From Allofrancisella guangzhouensis (GTDB lineage Bacteria; Pseudomonadota; Gammaproteobacteria; Francisellales; Francisellaceae): 64,000 bases of DNA. Below the pieces are notes generated by a model. It saw nothing but the letters and a program-made list of their open reading frames with translations, made no database searches and was not told the origin of the DNA. Below, piece after piece: positions 1 to 9,842 of the stretch. The number at the start of each line of letters is the position of its first letter. Position 1 is the first letter of the stretch. The DNA lies in contig NZ_CP010427.1 in the NCBI RefSeq assembly GCF_000815225.1, positions 496,001 through 560,000 on the forward strand, given 5' to 3'. The position numbers and the translations under genes were made by a program.

Positions 1-455
1 ACTGACATTTGCTCAACTGGAGACTTCCAACCATTACCTTGTAACTCAATCCACTTTAAACCATTGTAATATTCAATTGCTCCACCATCTTTATTAAATA
101 AATTAAATGACCTAGTACCTAAACCTACAACTATCTTTGGATTACCAGCATCTGTCCAATTTACTGACATTTGCTTAACTGGATCAACCCAACCGTCATT
201 ATGTAGTTCAGTCCACTTTGAACCATCATAATATTTAACTGCACTATTCTTTAAACCTACAACTATCTGTGGATTACTATCGTTTTGCCAATTTGCTAAC
301 ATTTGAGAAACAGAACTAGAATTAATATCATCACCACTAGGTATTTGGGACCAAGACCAAGTTCTTTTACCATAGGAATCATAAATGTTAATCGAAGCAA
401 ATAATGAAGAAGACATCATTAAAATAGTTGCAGCGCATAAAAGAGCTTTTTTCAT
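1..455 (-). CDS. secreted repeat protein, probable beta-propeller, cut by the window edge
   Basis: The first 151 residues are visible; the rest lies left of the window. Residues 1-20 form a signal peptide (KK near the start, hydrophobic core, SLFA cleavage site), so export is expected. From about residue 51 a repeat begins: QM.xNW, then NPxIVVGL, then a YYDG/YYNG.KW turn and a .L...GW end. Copies cover residues 51-94 and 95-148, and a third starts at 149. Repeats of this W- and G-rich kind are usual in beta-propeller or lectin-like proteins, but I do not recognise the family. The start has a good Shine-Dalgarno (AAGGA) and a promoter about 95 bases upstream. Function unknown. Confidence 0.75.
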   Translation of the reverse strand, partial: MKKALLCAATILMMSSSLFASINIYDSYGKRTWSWSQIPSGDDINSSSVSQMLANWQNDSNPQIVVGLKNSAVKYYDGSKWTELHNDGWVDPVKQMSVNWTDAGNPKIVVGLGTRSFNLFNKDGGAIEYYNGLKWIELQGNGWKSPVEQMS

Positions 456-546
456 ATTAGTTATCCTTGCTATTTGTATTGTTTTAACAAATTATCTATT
501 GATTAAATAAATATGTTTTTTAGTTTAATAAATTATTTAAAAAGTT

Positions 547-574
547 ATTATAATAAAAAATAAATTTTTTTCAA
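547..574 (-). promoter_or_regulatory. sigma70-type promoter of the secreted repeat protein
   Basis: On the minus strand, a TTGAAA -35 box (574-569) and a perfect TATAAT -10 box (552-547) are 16 bases apart. Transcription would start near 540 and give a leader of about 85 bases before the ATG at 455. Confidence 0.6.
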
Positions 575-737
575 CTTTTAACCACTAATTTACTAAAATT
601 TTAATTTTAGTTACATTTTTTTTAACTTACTTTTGGTATGAGTTTATCGAAATAGGTGCTGGATATGTATTCTGAAAGTTTTAGAATAGTTGAAAGAGAG
701 TTCTATATGTAGTTTATTACAGCTTATAGCTAGCTCT

Positions 738-827
738 AGCTACACTAAAAAGTAGTAAGTTATCAACTATGTTACTAACTTTTAAAGCTATTCAGTTAAT
801 GCTACTTTTATACCTAGTAGGCTATAG
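738..827 (-). repeat. diverged relative of the 92-bp palindromic element at 37720-37811
   Basis: Positions 738-760 (AGCTA, ACTAAAAAGTAGTA) and 801-827 (CTACTTTTATACCTAGTAG, CTATA) match in order the two arms of the element at 37720-37811 when that element is read on the opposite strand. The central hairpin of the other copy is replaced here by unrelated AT-rich sequence. It looks like a decayed or recombined copy. Confidence 0.45.
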
Positions 828-862
828 AAGCAGCAATCGTCATGGTAAATAGCCAAATAGCT

Positions 863-892
863 TTGTAATTTACGGTCAAGTTGTGATATGAT
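863..892 (+). promoter_or_regulatory. extended -10 promoter of rpsB-tsf
   Basis: TTGTAA at 863-868 is followed after 18 bases by TATGAT at 887-892, with TGA directly before the -10 box, making an extended -10 motif. Transcription would begin near 899, giving a leader of about 138 bases that contains the S2-type structure at 941-1020. Confidence 0.55.
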
Positions 893-940
893 AGGCGAGC
901 TTAAATGTGTTTTTAAGCAGGTATATGTTTAATTTAATAA

Positions 941-1020
941 ATCAAGCATCTTTTCAATTATAGCTATTTCAAGGGGTGTCCTAGGATATTTGAAATAGTT
1001 TGGATGCTAGATCATAACCC
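941..1020 (+). promoter_or_regulatory. S2-type autoregulatory mRNA leader of rpsB
   Basis: The leader folds into a two-part hairpin: an outer stem AGCATC (945-950) with GATGCT (1003-1008 region) and an inner stem GCTATTTCAA (963-972) with TTGAAATAGT (990-999). The inner loop begins GGGGU (973-977), which could pair with AACCC (1016-1020) just before the ribosome binding site to form a pseudoknot. Gammaproteobacterial rpsB leaders are known to bind protein S2 through a conserved structure and repress rpsB-tsf; the same role is inferred here. Confidence 0.6.
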
Positions 1021-1036
1021 AAAAGAGGAAAATCAA

Positions 1037-1786
1037 ATGTCATTAATGAAAGATATGTTATCAGCTGGCGTGCATTTTGGGCACAAAAAAGCTTTCTGGA
1101 ACCCACAAATGAACGAATATATTTTCGGCATTAATCATGGGGTTCATATTATCAATTTAGAAAAAACAGTTCCACTTTTTCAAGATGCTGTAAATTTTGT
1201 TGGTAAAACAGTAGCTAATGGCGGTAAAGTACTTTTTGTTGGTACTAAAAGACAAGCACAACCTGTGGTTGAAGCTGAAGCTAAAAGATGTGGTATGCCA
1301 TATGTAAGTCACAGATGGTTAGGTGGTATGCTTACTAACTATAAAACTGTTAGACAATCCATAAAAAGGTTAGCTCAATTAGAAAAAATGAGAGAAGATG
1401 GTACTTTAGAATCTTTAACTAAGAAAGAAATGTTACAGAACTTGAGAACTATTGAAAAATTAGAAAAAGTTCTTGGTGGTATCAAAGAAATGGGTGGTAT
1501 TCCTGATGCTATCGTAGTGATTGATAGTAATAAAGAGCATATTGCTATCCAAGAAGCTAAAAAGTTAGGTATCAAAGTTGTGGCTGTAGTAGATACAAAT
1601 TCTAACCCAGAGGGTATTGATTATATCATCCCTGGTAATGATGATGCTGTTAAGGCAATAACATTTTATATGAGTAAGTTTGCTGACGCTATCATTGATG
1701 CTCAAGGTTTAGATAAGGCGATAGCTGCAAAGACTAAAGAAACTACAGAAGTACAAGAAATTATAGAAGCACAAGAAGACAAATAG
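1037..1786 (+). CDS. rpsB: 30S ribosomal protein S2
   Basis: S2 sits at the back of the 30S head-body junction and is among the last proteins to join; it helps recruit S1. The 249-residue product has the full S2 pattern: N-terminal [20 protein letters not shown], then FVGTKRQA, the RWLGGMLTN motif near residue 100, and the PDAIVVID segment. I chose the ATG at 1037 because AGAGG lies just upstream and the protein then begins like other S2 proteins; an in-frame start at 1004 would add 11 unrelated residues and fall inside the regulatory leader. tsf follows after 11 bases and is surely co-transcribed. Expression is probably limited by S2 binding to the leader. Confidence 0.98.
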   Translation: MSLMKDMLSAGVHFGHKKAFWNPQMNEYIFGINHGVHIINLEKTVPLFQDAVNFVGKTVANGGKVLFVGTKRQAQPVVEAEAKRCGMPYVSHRWLGGMLTNYKTVRQSIKRLAQLEKMREDGTLESLTKKEMLQNLRTIEKLEKVLGGIKEMGGIPDAIVVIDSNKEHIAIQEAKKLGIKVVAVVDTNSNPEGIDYIIPGNDDAVKAITFYMSKFADAIIDAQGLDKAIAAKTKETTEVQEIIEAQEDK

Positions 1787-1797
1787 GAGCTAAAACA

Positions 1798-2670
1798 ATG
1801 TCAAATATTTCTGCTAAATTAGTAAAAGAACTTAGGGAAAGAACTGGTGCAGGTATGATGGAGTGTAAAAAAGCTCTTGTTTCTGCAAATGGAGATATTG
1901 AAAAAGCTGCTGAAGAAATGAGAATCTCTGGTCAAGCAAAGGCTGATAAAAAGGCTTCTCGTATTGCTGCTGAAGGTATTATCGAAGCTTATGTTGCTGA
2001 AGGTAGAGCGATATTACTTGAGATTAATTCAGAAACAGATTTTGTTGCTAGAGATGAAAGCTTTAAAACTTTTGCTAGAGAAGCTGCTAAGGCTGCTCAT
2101 ACTGCAAATGCAAAAAATATAGAAGAAGTCTTGACTGCTAAGCTCTCAGTGCATAAAGAATCAGTGGAAGAAGCAAGAAAATCACTAATTGCTAAAATTG
2201 GTGAAAACATCCAGGTTCGTAGAGTAAAAACTTTAGAGGCTCCTACATTGGGATCTTACGTTCATGGTGGCAAAATAGGTGTTGTAGTCGCTCTAGAGGG
2301 TGGTGATGAGGGGCTTGCTAAAGATATAGCTATGCATGTTGCTGCTGTAAACCCTATGGTTGTTTCAGGTGATGAGGTTCCAGCTGATGTGGTAGCTAAA
2401 GAAAAAGAAATTTTTACAGCTCAAGCAAAAGAAAGTGGCAAGCCTATGGAGATCATTGAAAAAATGATTGAAGGAAGAATTCGTAAATTCTTAGATGAAG
2501 TTGCTCTTTTGGGTCAAGCTTTTGTAAAAGATCCTAATATTAAAGTTGAAAAACTAGTTAAAGATAAGGGTGCAAAAGTACTTAGCTTTATCCGTTTAGA
2601 TGTCGGTGAAGGTATCGAGAAAAAAGAAGAAGATTTCGCAACAGAGGTAATGAATCAAATCAAAGGTTAA
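1798..2670 (+). CDS. tsf: elongation factor Ts
   Basis: EF-Ts is the cytoplasmic nucleotide exchange factor that frees EF-Tu from GDP. The 290-residue protein has the N-terminal three-helix domain (about 1-50, with [12 protein letters not shown]), then the core with the TDFVAR motif at residues 80-85, whose Asp and Phe insert into EF-Tu. Length is close to the 283 of E. coli. It is preceded by GGAGC and follows rpsB by 11 bases, the usual bacterial pairing. Its partner EF-Tu is encoded at 49960 in this window. Confidence 0.98.
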   Translation: MSNISAKLVKELRERTGAGMMECKKALVSANGDIEKAAEEMRISGQAKADKKASRIAAEGIIEAYVAEGRAILLEINSETDFVARDESFKTFAREAAKAAHTANAKNIEEVLTAKLSVHKESVEEARKSLIAKIGENIQVRRVKTLEAPTLGSYVHGGKIGVVVALEGGDEGLAKDIAMHVAAVNPMVVSGDEVPADVVAKEKEIFTAQAKESGKPMEIIEKMIEGRIRKFLDEVALLGQAFVKDPNIKVEKLVKDKGAKVLSFIRLDVGEGIEKKEEDFATEVMNQIKG

Positions 2671-2674
2671 CTTT

Positions 2675-3424
2675 ATGTCTAGTGATTCCTCAGAATATTC
2701 TAAAATAACCCCTAAATTTAAGCGTGTCTTGCTTAAACTCAGTGGGGAGTTTCTATCTACAGATCATGGTTTTGGTATAAGTGTTCAAGCTGCACAATCT
2801 ATCTTAGATCAAATTAAAATCCTTACTCAAGCAGGTGTAGAACTAGCCATAGTTATTGGTGGTGGTAATATTTTGCGTGGGGGTAGAGCTAACTTTGACG
2901 ACAAAATTAAAAGAGCTACGGCTGATTCTATGGGTATGATAGCAACAATGATAAACGCTTTAGCATTGCGAGATATGCTCATATCAGAAGGTTTGGATGT
3001 TGATGTTTTCTCTGCAAAAGGCGTTGATGGGTTACTTAAAGTTGCTAGTGCACATGAATATAATCAAGCATTAGAAGCTGGTAAAATAGTTATATTTGCT
3101 GGCGGTACTGGGAATCCTTTTGTTACTACAGATAGCTCAGCTAGTCTTAGGGCTATTGAGATAGATGCAGATGCTTTGCTTAAAGCAACTACAGTTGATG
3201 GTATTTATGATAAGGATCCAGGTAGGTATAAGGATGCTAAACGTTTTGAGAGCATTAGTTTTGAAGAGGTTGTGCGTAGGGAATTGTGTGTAATGGATTT
3301 GGGTGCTTTTACACAGTGTAGAGATTTTAATGTACCTATTTATGTTTTTGATTTATGTCAACCACAAGCTTTACTTGATGCTATAACTGACTCCAAGTAT
3401 GGTACTTGGGTAACTTTAGATTAA
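2675..3424 (+). CDS. pyrH: UMP kinase
   Basis: PyrH phosphorylates UMP to UDP in pyrimidine nucleotide synthesis; the bacterial enzyme is a hexamer of the amino-acid-kinase fold, unrelated to eukaryotic UMP/CMP kinase. Visible motifs are KLSGE (about 21-25), GGGN (62-65), the [14 protein letters not shown] loop and DGIYDKDP for nucleotide binding. At 249 residues it is slightly longer than the usual 240 because of a short N-terminal extension. It starts 4 bases after the tsf stop, with only AAAGG inside the end of tsf as a ribosome site, so translation is probably coupled to tsf. Confidence 0.97.
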   Translation: MSSDSSEYSKITPKFKRVLLKLSGEFLSTDHGFGISVQAAQSILDQIKILTQAGVELAIVIGGGNILRGGRANFDDKIKRATADSMGMIATMINALALRDMLISEGLDVDVFSAKGVDGLLKVASAHEYNQALEAGKIVIFAGGTGNPFVTTDSSASLRAIEIDADALLKATTVDGIYDKDPGRYKDAKRFESISFEEVVRRELCVMDLGAFTQCRDFNVPIYVFDLCQPQALLDAITDSKYGTWVTLD

Positions 3425-3438
3425 TAAAGGAAAATTTT

Positions 3439-3996
3439 ATGATAAATGATGTTATAAAAAATGCAGAAACTAGAATGGCTAAATCTCTAGAAGTTTTATC
3501 AGACGATTTAGCAAAAATTAGGACAGGCAGGGCGCATCCTGATATTTTGGCTCATGTAACTATAGATTACTATGGTGTTGAGACGCCAATTTCACAGGCT
3601 GCTAACATAACTGTTTTAGATGCTAGAACATTGGGAATTACACCCTGGGAAAAGGGGTTGGCAGCTAAAATTGAAAAGGCTATTTTGACTTCTGACCTTG
3701 GGCTTAATCCAGCTAACTTGGGTGATAGTCTTAGGATTCCACTGCCAGCATTAAATGAAGAAAGAAGAAGAGAGCTTGTGAAGCTTGTTAAATCCGAAAC
3801 CGAAAATGGTAGAATTTCTATTAGAAATATCCGTCGTGATGCTAATAGCGATATTAAAGAGCTGCTTAAAGAAAAAGAAATTACAGAAGATGAGGCTAAA
3901 AGAGCAGAGGATAATATTCAAAAGATTACTGATAAAATGATAGCTCAAGCTGATGCTATGGCAGCTAAAAAAGAACATGATTTAATGTCTCTTTAA
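3439..3996 (+). CDS. frr: ribosome recycling factor
   Basis: RRF works with EF-G (fusA, also in this window) to split the post-termination ribosome. The 185-residue length equals that of E. coli RRF. The sequence contains the family signature (K.RTGRAHP near residue 28, [10 protein letters not shown], and the C-terminal helix rich in charged residues). The ATG at 3439 follows AAAGG by a normal distance; an upstream in-frame ATG at 3406 lies within pyrH and is not needed. The gene is in the conserved tsf-pyrH-frr order. Confidence 0.97.
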   Translation: MINDVIKNAETRMAKSLEVLSDDLAKIRTGRAHPDILAHVTIDYYGVETPISQAANITVLDARTLGITPWEKGLAAKIEKAILTSDLGLNPANLGDSLRIPLPALNEERRRELVKLVKSETENGRISIRNIRRDANSDIKELLKEKEITEDEAKRAEDNIQKITDKMIAQADAMAAKKEHDLMSL

Positions 3997-4018
3997 ACTT
4001 TTAATTTCTTAATAAAAC

Positions 4019-4047
4019 TTGTATTTGTAACTATTCTTTTTTATCAT
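4019..4047 (+). promoter_or_regulatory. possible internal promoter before uppS
   Basis: TTGTAT at 4019-4024 and TATCAT at 4042-4047 are 17 bases apart in the 86-base gap between frr and uppS. The -35 box is weak (3 of 6), so this is only a candidate. Confidence 0.3.
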
Positions 4048-4082
4048 TTAACTAATAACATAATGCTATTAAAATTATATTT

Positions 4083-4805
4083 ATGACTTTGGCTGAGAAT
4101 AGTGCTCTAAGACATGTTGCTATAATTATGGACGGCAATGGTAGATGGGCAAGAAAAAAACTTAAGCCAAGAGTGTTTGGTCATAGGAATTCAATAGCAA
4201 GTGTTGATGCTGCGATAGAGTATTGCGTAGAAAATTCCATACAAATTCTTACTTTATTTGCTTTTGGTCGAGATAACTGGTCTAGGTCGCCTCAAGAGGT
4301 TTCAGATTTGATGGACCTTTTCTATAAAACACTGAGGGATAAAACACCAAAACTTGATAAAAACAATATTGTCCTTAAGGTTGTTGGGGATCGGACACGG
4401 TTATCTAAAAAATTGCTGGAAAAAGTAGTTCAAAGTGAGGATTTAACCAAAGATAATACAGGTCTAGAACTTAGGCTAGCTATTGATTACTCAGGCAGTT
4501 GGGATATTGTGAACGCAGCAAAAGCTTTTGCTAGAGATGTTATTTTTAATGATTTGTCTATAGAAAGTTTAGATAATGACTCTTTTGGGAAATATTTAGT
4601 TGGTGGAACGGTTCCTGTTGATTTGCTTATTCGGACTAGTGGAGAAGTTAGACTTAGTGATTTTATGTTATGGCAATTGGCCTATGCTGAAATGTACTTT
4701 ACGGGTGTGATGTGGCCTGATTTTTCCAAAAAGGAAATGCAGGAGGCGGTAGATTATTTTCATTCGCGCCAACGAAGGTTTGGAAAGAGTGGTGAACAAG
4801 TTTAG
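4083..4805 (+). CDS. uppS: undecaprenyl diphosphate synthase (cis-prenyltransferase)
   Basis: UppS adds eight isoprene units in cis to farnesyl diphosphate, giving the C55 carrier lipid for peptidoglycan and O-antigen. The 240-residue protein has HVAIIMDGNGRWA at residues 11-23 with the catalytic Asp17, a FGH motif, LTLFAFGRDNW and, near 184, RTSGEVRLSDF with the arginines that bind isopentenyl diphosphate. The usual FSSENW is FGRDNW here. The ATG has no clear ribosome binding site and is preceded by an AT-rich gap. dxr, which often lies between frr and uppS in gammaproteobacteria, is absent at this site. Confidence 0.96.
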   Translation: MTLAENSALRHVAIIMDGNGRWARKKLKPRVFGHRNSIASVDAAIEYCVENSIQILTLFAFGRDNWSRSPQEVSDLMDLFYKTLRDKTPKLDKNNIVLKVVGDRTRLSKKLLEKVVQSEDLTKDNTGLELRLAIDYSGSWDIVNAAKAFARDVIFNDLSIESLDNDSFGKYLVGGTVPVDLLIRTSGEVRLSDFMLWQLAYAEMYFTGVMWPDFSKKEMQEAVDYFHSRQRRFGKSGEQV

Positions 4806-4827
4806 AATTTTAATCTAAAGAGGATTT

Positions 4828-5622
4828 ATGAAAGAAAGAATAGTGACAGGAATAGTGTTGGTTCTGGTAGTTTTTGGTTTTTTACTTTACTCTTCAGATT
4901 ATTTGTTTGGAGTGGGGGTTTTTGGGGTGGCTATATTATCAGCCTATGAGTGGCTAAAGCTTGCAAAAGTTCCAGAAGAATGTATGGTTAAGAATTTAGT
5001 TATATTTTCTGTAGCTATCTTCTTGGTTTCTGGATTTTTTGTGTACTTGCAATTTATATTTCCGCTATTTTGGATGTATGCGATCTTTAAGTTAAGTCAG
5101 TATGAAAGACAGAAAATGGATTCTTTAACTACAAATCAAATACTGCTTATGGGGCTTTTTGCTATTTCTCCTTTTTGTGCAAGTTTGTATGTGTTGCATA
5201 ATAATGGTGTTGCTTGGATATTTATGTTTATTTTGGTTATTGCTGCAGCTGATAGTGTAGCTTATTTTACTGGTAAAGCTATTGGTAAGAAAAAAATGTT
5301 GCCGCGTTTAAGCCCTAATAAAACAGTAGAAGGATTGTTTGGTGGGCTTCTAGGAGCTGTTATTGTTGCTGTGATATTTTTATTCTTTATGAATTTAAGT
5401 GTTGTTCAATATTTTTTCATGGTTGCTATTTCAGCTGTTGTAGCTATAGTATCAGTTGTTGGGGATGTTTTTGAGAGCATGATGAAGCGTATTGCTGGGG
5501 TAAAAGATAGTGGTAATATTTTGCCGGGACATGGTGGAATACTTGATAGATTGGATGGTTATATGCCAACACTACCATTATTCGTGTTGTTGGGTCATAT
5601 TGTTGGTGTGTTTGTGATTTAA
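4828..5622 (+). CDS. cdsA: phosphatidate cytidylyltransferase (CDP-diacylglycerol synthase)
   Basis: CdsA makes CDP-diacylglycerol from phosphatidate and CTP in the inner membrane, the branch point for all phospholipids. The 264-residue protein is almost wholly hydrophobic, with about eight predicted membrane spans, and carries the family signature near the C-terminus (GD.FES..KR..GVKDSG, then [12 protein letters not shown]). A second conserved stretch, SPNKTVEG, lies near residue 168. It starts 22 bases after uppS with an AGAGG ribosome site. pgsA, which uses its product, is two genes downstream. Confidence 0.95.
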   Translation: MKERIVTGIVLVLVVFGFLLYSSDYLFGVGVFGVAILSAYEWLKLAKVPEECMVKNLVIFSVAIFLVSGFFVYLQFIFPLFWMYAIFKLSQYERQKMDSLTTNQILLMGLFAISPFCASLYVLHNNGVAWIFMFILVIAAADSVAYFTGKAIGKKKMLPRLSPNKTVEGLFGGLLGAVIVAVIFLFFMNLSVVQYFFMVAISAVVAIVSVVGDVFESMMKRIAGVKDSGNILPGHGGILDRLDGYMPTLPLFVLLGHIVGVFVI

Positions 5623-5633
5623 GGTACTTTATT

Positions 5634-6080
5634 ATGAGAATACAGATTAAAATATTAGACAAAGAGAATATAAAAGAGGTGCCATCATATGGTACTGCAG
5701 GATCAGCAGCAGTAGATTTAAGCGCTTGTATTAGTGAAAAATTTTTCTTAAAGCCTGGTGAATGTAAGCTTATAGGTACTGGTGTGGCTATAAATATATC
5801 AGATCCTGGTTACGCAGCTTTGATTCTTCCTAGATCTGGTCTTGGACATAAAAAAGGATTAGTTTTGGGAAATGGGACGGGACTTATAGATTCTGATTAT
5901 CAAGGAGAGTTAAAAGTTTCTTGTTTTAATAGATCTCAAGAAGTTATAGAGATTGAGCCTTTGATGAGATTTGCTCAACTTGTTATAGTGCCAGTTGTAC
6001 AGGCTGAATTTGAGCTAGTTGAGGAATTCACTAGCGCGACTAGTAGAGCAGATGGTGGCTTTGGTCACACAGGAGTGTAA
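5634..6080 (+). CDS. dut: dUTP diphosphatase
   Basis: dUTPase hydrolyses dUTP to dUMP and pyrophosphate, keeping uracil out of DNA and feeding thymidylate synthesis. All five motifs of the trimeric family can be read in the 148 residues: [23 protein letters not shown] with the catalytic Asp, RFAQLV, and the C-terminal GGFGHTG arm that closes over the active site. It sits between cdsA and pgsA, 11 and 2 bases away, so it is probably part of the same transcript despite an unrelated function. Confidence 0.97.
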   Translation: MRIQIKILDKENIKEVPSYGTAGSAAVDLSACISEKFFLKPGECKLIGTGVAINISDPGYAALILPRSGLGHKKGLVLGNGTGLIDSDYQGELKVSCFNRSQEVIEIEPLMRFAQLVIVPVVQAEFELVEEFTSATSRADGGFGHTGV

Positions 6081-6082
6081 AT

Positions 6083-6679
6083 ATGTTTTTTAACCTCCCT
6101 AATATTCTAACTTTTGGTCGTTTGGTTTTAATACCTTTTATAGTGATTTGTTATTATTTTCGATTCCCTCATCATCATGGCATTACAGCAACTTTATTTT
6201 TACTTGGTGCTGCTACTGATTGGCTTGATGGGTATTTAGCACGTAGGTGGCAGCAAACTAGCAAGCTAGGAGCATTTCTTGACCCGGTTGCTGATAAACT
6301 AATTGTTGCTACAGCATTGTGCTTGTTTATTGAAATGTATCCTTATTGGTGGGCAACAATTCCTGCTATTGTAATGATCTGTAGAGAGATAATTGTTTCA
6401 GCTTTGCGTGAGTGGATGGCGGAGTTGGGTCAGCGTAGTGTGGTTAAAGTTGGTTATTGGGGAAAAGTTAAAACTACAGCTCAGATGGCGGCATTATTCA
6501 TATTTCTTATTAAGCCTGCTATAAATTTTGACTACTCAGTTGATTATACAAGTTTCAATACTTGGTTTATATTTTTGGGATTTTTGATGTTATACATCGC
6601 CGTCGTTCTCACGATTTACTCTATGTGTAACTATTTATATATGGCTTTTAGATCGGTTTTTGGTGGCTCGAAAGAGTAG
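6083..6679 (+). CDS. pgsA: CDP-diacylglycerol-glycerol-3-phosphate 3-phosphatidyltransferase
   Basis: PgsA makes phosphatidylglycerophosphate, the committed step to phosphatidylglycerol and cardiolipin, in the inner membrane. The CDP-alcohol phosphotransferase signature D..DG..AR........G...D...D is complete at about residues 47-70 (TDWLDGYLARR to FLDPVADK). The 198-residue protein has several hydrophobic spans, as expected. It uses CDP-diacylglycerol from CdsA upstream. The start is 2 bases past the dut stop. The gene is followed by a T-rich stretch and then the promoter of the ribosomal block. Confidence 0.95.
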   Translation: MFFNLPNILTFGRLVLIPFIVICYYFRFPHHHGITATLFLLGAATDWLDGYLARRWQQTSKLGAFLDPVADKLIVATALCLFIEMYPYWWATIPAIVMICREIIVSALREWMAELGQRSVVKVGYWGKVKTTAQMAALFIFLIKPAINFDYSVDYTSFNTWFIFLGFLMLYIAVVLTIYSMCNYLYMAFRSVFGGSKE

Positions 6680-6717
6680 TATCTTTTTCTTTTCTTTTAT
6701 TTGTTTTTTTGTTATTA

Positions 6718-6747
6718 TTGTCGTCTAATGCCCTTTTTGTGTATAAG
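6718..6747 (+). promoter_or_regulatory. probable main promoter of the rpsL-rplQ ribosomal block
   Basis: TTGTCG at 6718-6723 and TATAAG at 6742-6747 are 18 bases apart, followed by GAGG. Transcription would start near 6754 and give a 57-base leader to rpsL. No other gap until 10161 is large enough to hold a promoter. Confidence 0.5.
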
Positions 6748-6810
6748 AGGTAGCGTTAAAAATTTGCATAAAATTAAAAACTGATAATAAAAAACGGAGA
6801 ATAATAACTA

Positions 6811-7185
6811 ATGGCAACTATAAATCAGTTGGTGAACAACCCTCGCAAGAGATCGGTTGTTAAATCTAAAGTTCCTGCGTTGAAGGCTTGTCCTCAAAGA
6901 AGAGGTGTGTGTACAAGAGTTTATACTACTACTCCTAAAAAGCCTAACTCAGCTCTTAGAAAAGTCGCTCGTGTGAGATTAACGAGTGGATTTGAAGTAA
7001 CAAGTTACATAGGCGGTGAAGGTCATAACTTGCAGGAGCACAGTGTAGTGTTAATTAGAGGTGGTAGGGTTAAAGATTTGCCAGGTGTCCGCTATCACAC
7101 TGTTAGAGGTGCTTTAGATGCTTCAGGTGTTAATAATCGTAAGCGCGGTCGTTCTAAGTATGGTACAAAGCGTCCTAAGTCTTAG
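6811..7185 (+). CDS. rpsL: 30S ribosomal protein S12
   Basis: S12 lies at the decoding centre and controls accuracy of codon reading. The 124 residues are almost identical to other proteobacterial S12. Lysines 43 and 88 ([11 protein letters not shown] and [11 protein letters not shown]), whose substitution gives streptomycin resistance in other bacteria, are the sensitive-type residues, and Asp89, the usual methylthiolation site, is present. It has a good ribosome site (CGGAG) and opens the block of ribosomal genes. Confidence 0.99.
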   Translation: MATINQLVNNPRKRSVVKSKVPALKACPQRRGVCTRVYTTTPKKPNSALRKVARVRLTSGFEVTSYIGGEGHNLQEHSVVLIRGGRVKDLPGVRYHTVRGALDASGVNNRKRGRSKYGTKRPKS

Positions 7186-7203
7186 TTTGTGTTTTAACTT
7201 TAA

Positions 7204-7695
<492 letters not shown>

Positions 7696-7710
7696 TTAAG
7701 GAGAAAGATA

Positions 7711-9825
7711 GTGTCTCGTAAAACAGATTTAGAAAAATATAGAAATATAGGTATCTGTGCTCACGTTGATGCAGGTAAAACTACTACTACTGAGCGTATC
7801 CTTTTTTATACGGGGTTATCCCATAAGATAGGTGAGGTACATGATGGTGCTGCTACAATGGATTGGATGGAGCAAGAGCAAGAAAGAGGTATTACAATTA
7901 CTTCAGCTGCTACTACCACGTTTTGGAAGGGTATGGATCAGCAATTTCACGAGCATCGTATAAATATTATTGATACTCCAGGTCACGTTGATTTCACAAT
8001 TGAAGTGGAGCGCTCTTTGCGTGTTCTTGATGGCGCGGTGGTTGTTTTTTGTGGTTCTTCAGGTGTTGAGCCTCAATCAGAAACTGTATGGCGTCAAGCA
8101 AACAAGTATGGTGTTCCTAGGATAGTTTTTGTTAATAAGATGGATAGATCTGGTGCTGATTTTGAAAGGGTTTGTGCGCAGATTAGAACTAGATTAAAAG
8201 CAAATGTTGTTCCTGTACAGTTAAATATTGGTGCTGAAGAGGATTTCAAGGGCGTGATAGACCTTGTTAGAATGAAGGCTATCATGTGGAATGAAGAGGA
8301 CATGGGTCTTACTTATGAGCTTGTTGACATTCCTGCAGAACTTCAAGATAGAGCGGAAGAGCTTCGTATGGAAATGGTAGAAGCTGCTGCTGAAGCTTCT
8401 GAAGAGCTTATGGAAAAATATTTGGAAGAGGGTGAGCTTACTGAAGAAGAAATCCATGAAGGTTTGCGTAAGCGTGTAATTTCTAATGAGATTGTATTAG
8501 CTTTTTGTGGGTCGGCATTTAAAAACAAGGGAGTTCAAGCTGTTCTTGATGGAGTTGTGCGTTATTTACCAGCTCCTAATCAGGTTCCAGCTATTAAGTG
8601 TGAAACAGAGGATGGCGAGCCATCTGCACGTCAATCGTCAGACAACGCTCCATTTGCAGCTTTAGCGTTTAAATTGGCAACAGATCCGTTTGTTGGTAAT
8701 TTAACATTTATACGTGTTTATTCTGGGGTGCTTAAATCAGGTGATGCTGTTTATAACCCTGTTAAAGGTAAAAAAGAACGTATTGGACGTTTGGTACAGA
8801 TGCATGCAAATAAGCGTGAAGAGATTAAAGAAGTTCGAGCAGGAGATATAGCAGCCTGTATTGGTCTTAAAGATGTAACAACTGGTGATACTCTTTGTGA
8901 TATGAATGATGTTGTTATTCTTGAAAGAATGGAATTTCCAGAGCCGGTGATATCTGTGGCAGTAGAGCCTAAGAGTAAGGCGGACCAAGAAAAGATGTCT
9001 ATAGCTTTGGGTAAGCTTGCAGCAGAAGACCCTTCTTTTAGGGTTAAAACTGATGAAGAAAGTGGTCAAACTATTATTTCTGGTATGGGCGAGCTGCACT
9101 TGGATATTATCGTTGACCGTATGAGACGTGAATTCAAGGTTGAGGCTAACGTCGGTAATCCACAGGTTGCATATAGGGAAACAATTAGATCAAAAGTTGA
9201 GCAAGAGTCTAAATTTGTGCGTCAATCTGGTGGTCGTGGTCAGTATGGCCATGTTTTTGTTAGATTTGAACCTTTAAATGAAGTTGATGAGAACGGTGAA
9301 GCTAAAGTTTTCAAGTTTGTTGATGAAGTTGTTGGTGGTTCAGTTCCTAAAGAATATATTGGTTCGGTTGCTAAAGGTATCGAAGAGCAGTTAAATAATG
9401 GTGTTTTGGCTGGTTACCCTATGATTGGTGTTAAGGCAACTTTATATGATGGTTCATACCATGATGTTGACTCATCTGAAATGGCGTTTAAGATTGCTGG
9501 TTCTATGGCCCTTAAAGAGGGTGCTAAGAAGGCTAACGCATGTATCTTAGAGCCTATTATGAAAGTTGAGGTTGTAACTCCAGAAGATTATCTTGGGGAT
9601 GTTATGGGAGATTTAAATAGAAGAAGGGGTATCATTGAAGGTATGGATGAAAACCCAAGTGGTAGAGTAGTTAGTGCTTTAGTTCCTCTTGCAGAAATGT
9701 TTGGTTATGCAACTAATGTACGTTCTATGAGCCAGGGTAGAGCCTCTTTCTCTATGGAATTTAAAAAATACGCAGAAGTACCAAATAATATTGCAGATGA
9801 AATTATAAAATCTCGTAACTCATAA
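7711..9825 (+). CDS. fusA: elongation factor G
   Basis: EF-G is the GTPase that moves tRNAs and mRNA through the ribosome and, with RRF, recycles ribosomes. The 704 residues match the family length. Visible GTPase motifs are AHVDAGKTT (about 17-25), DTPGHVDF (G3) and NKMD (G4, about 141), followed by domain II and the C-terminal domains with GMGELHLDI. The start is GTG at 7711, preceded by AAGGAGA, and the protein begins with the expected [14 protein letters not shown]. Unusually for a gammaproteobacterial str operon, no tuf gene follows; rpsJ begins 17 bases downstream. Confidence 0.99.
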   Translation: MSRKTDLEKYRNIGICAHVDAGKTTTTERILFYTGLSHKIGEVHDGAATMDWMEQEQERGITITSAATTTFWKGMDQQFHEHRINIIDTPGHVDFTIEVERSLRVLDGAVVVFCGSSGVEPQSETVWRQANKYGVPRIVFVNKMDRSGADFERVCAQIRTRLKANVVPVQLNIGAEEDFKGVIDLVRMKAIMWNEEDMGLTYELVDIPAELQDRAEELRMEMVEAAAEASEELMEKYLEEGELTEEEIHEGLRKRVISNEIVLAFCGSAFKNKGVQAVLDGVVRYLPAPNQVPAIKCETEDGEPSARQSSDNAPFAALAFKLATDPFVGNLTFIRVYSGVLKSGDAVYNPVKGKKERIGRLVQMHANKREEIKEVRAGDIAACIGLKDVTTGDTLCDMNDVVILERMEFPEPVISVAVEPKSKADQEKMSIALGKLAAEDPSFRVKTDEESGQTIISGMGELHLDIIVDRMRREFKVEANVGNPQVAYRETIRSKVEQESKFVRQSGGRGQYGHVFVRFEPLNEVDENGEAKVFKFVDEVVGGSVPKEYIGSVAKGIEEQLNNGVLAGYPMIGVKATLYDGSYHDVDSSEMAFKIAGSMALKEGAKKANACILEPIMKVEVVTPEDYLGDVMGDLNRRRGIIEGMDENPSGRVVSALVPLAEMFGYATNVRSMSQGRASFSMEFKKYAEVPNNIADEIIKSRNS

Positions 9826-9842
9826 TATAAAAGGAATAAAAA

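Larger units (their letters stand above)
456..862. other. AT-rich intergenic region, no gene seen
   Basis: Divergent intergenic DNA between the left-edge gene and rpsB. It holds the promoter of the left-edge gene and a diverged repeat at 738-827. No reading frame with a credible start and ribosome binding site was seen, and 600-735 shows nothing recognisable. Confidence 0.6.

Noticed and set aside
8094-8528. Minus-strand open frames inside fusA
   Set aside because: Shadow frames of a highly expressed conserved gene.
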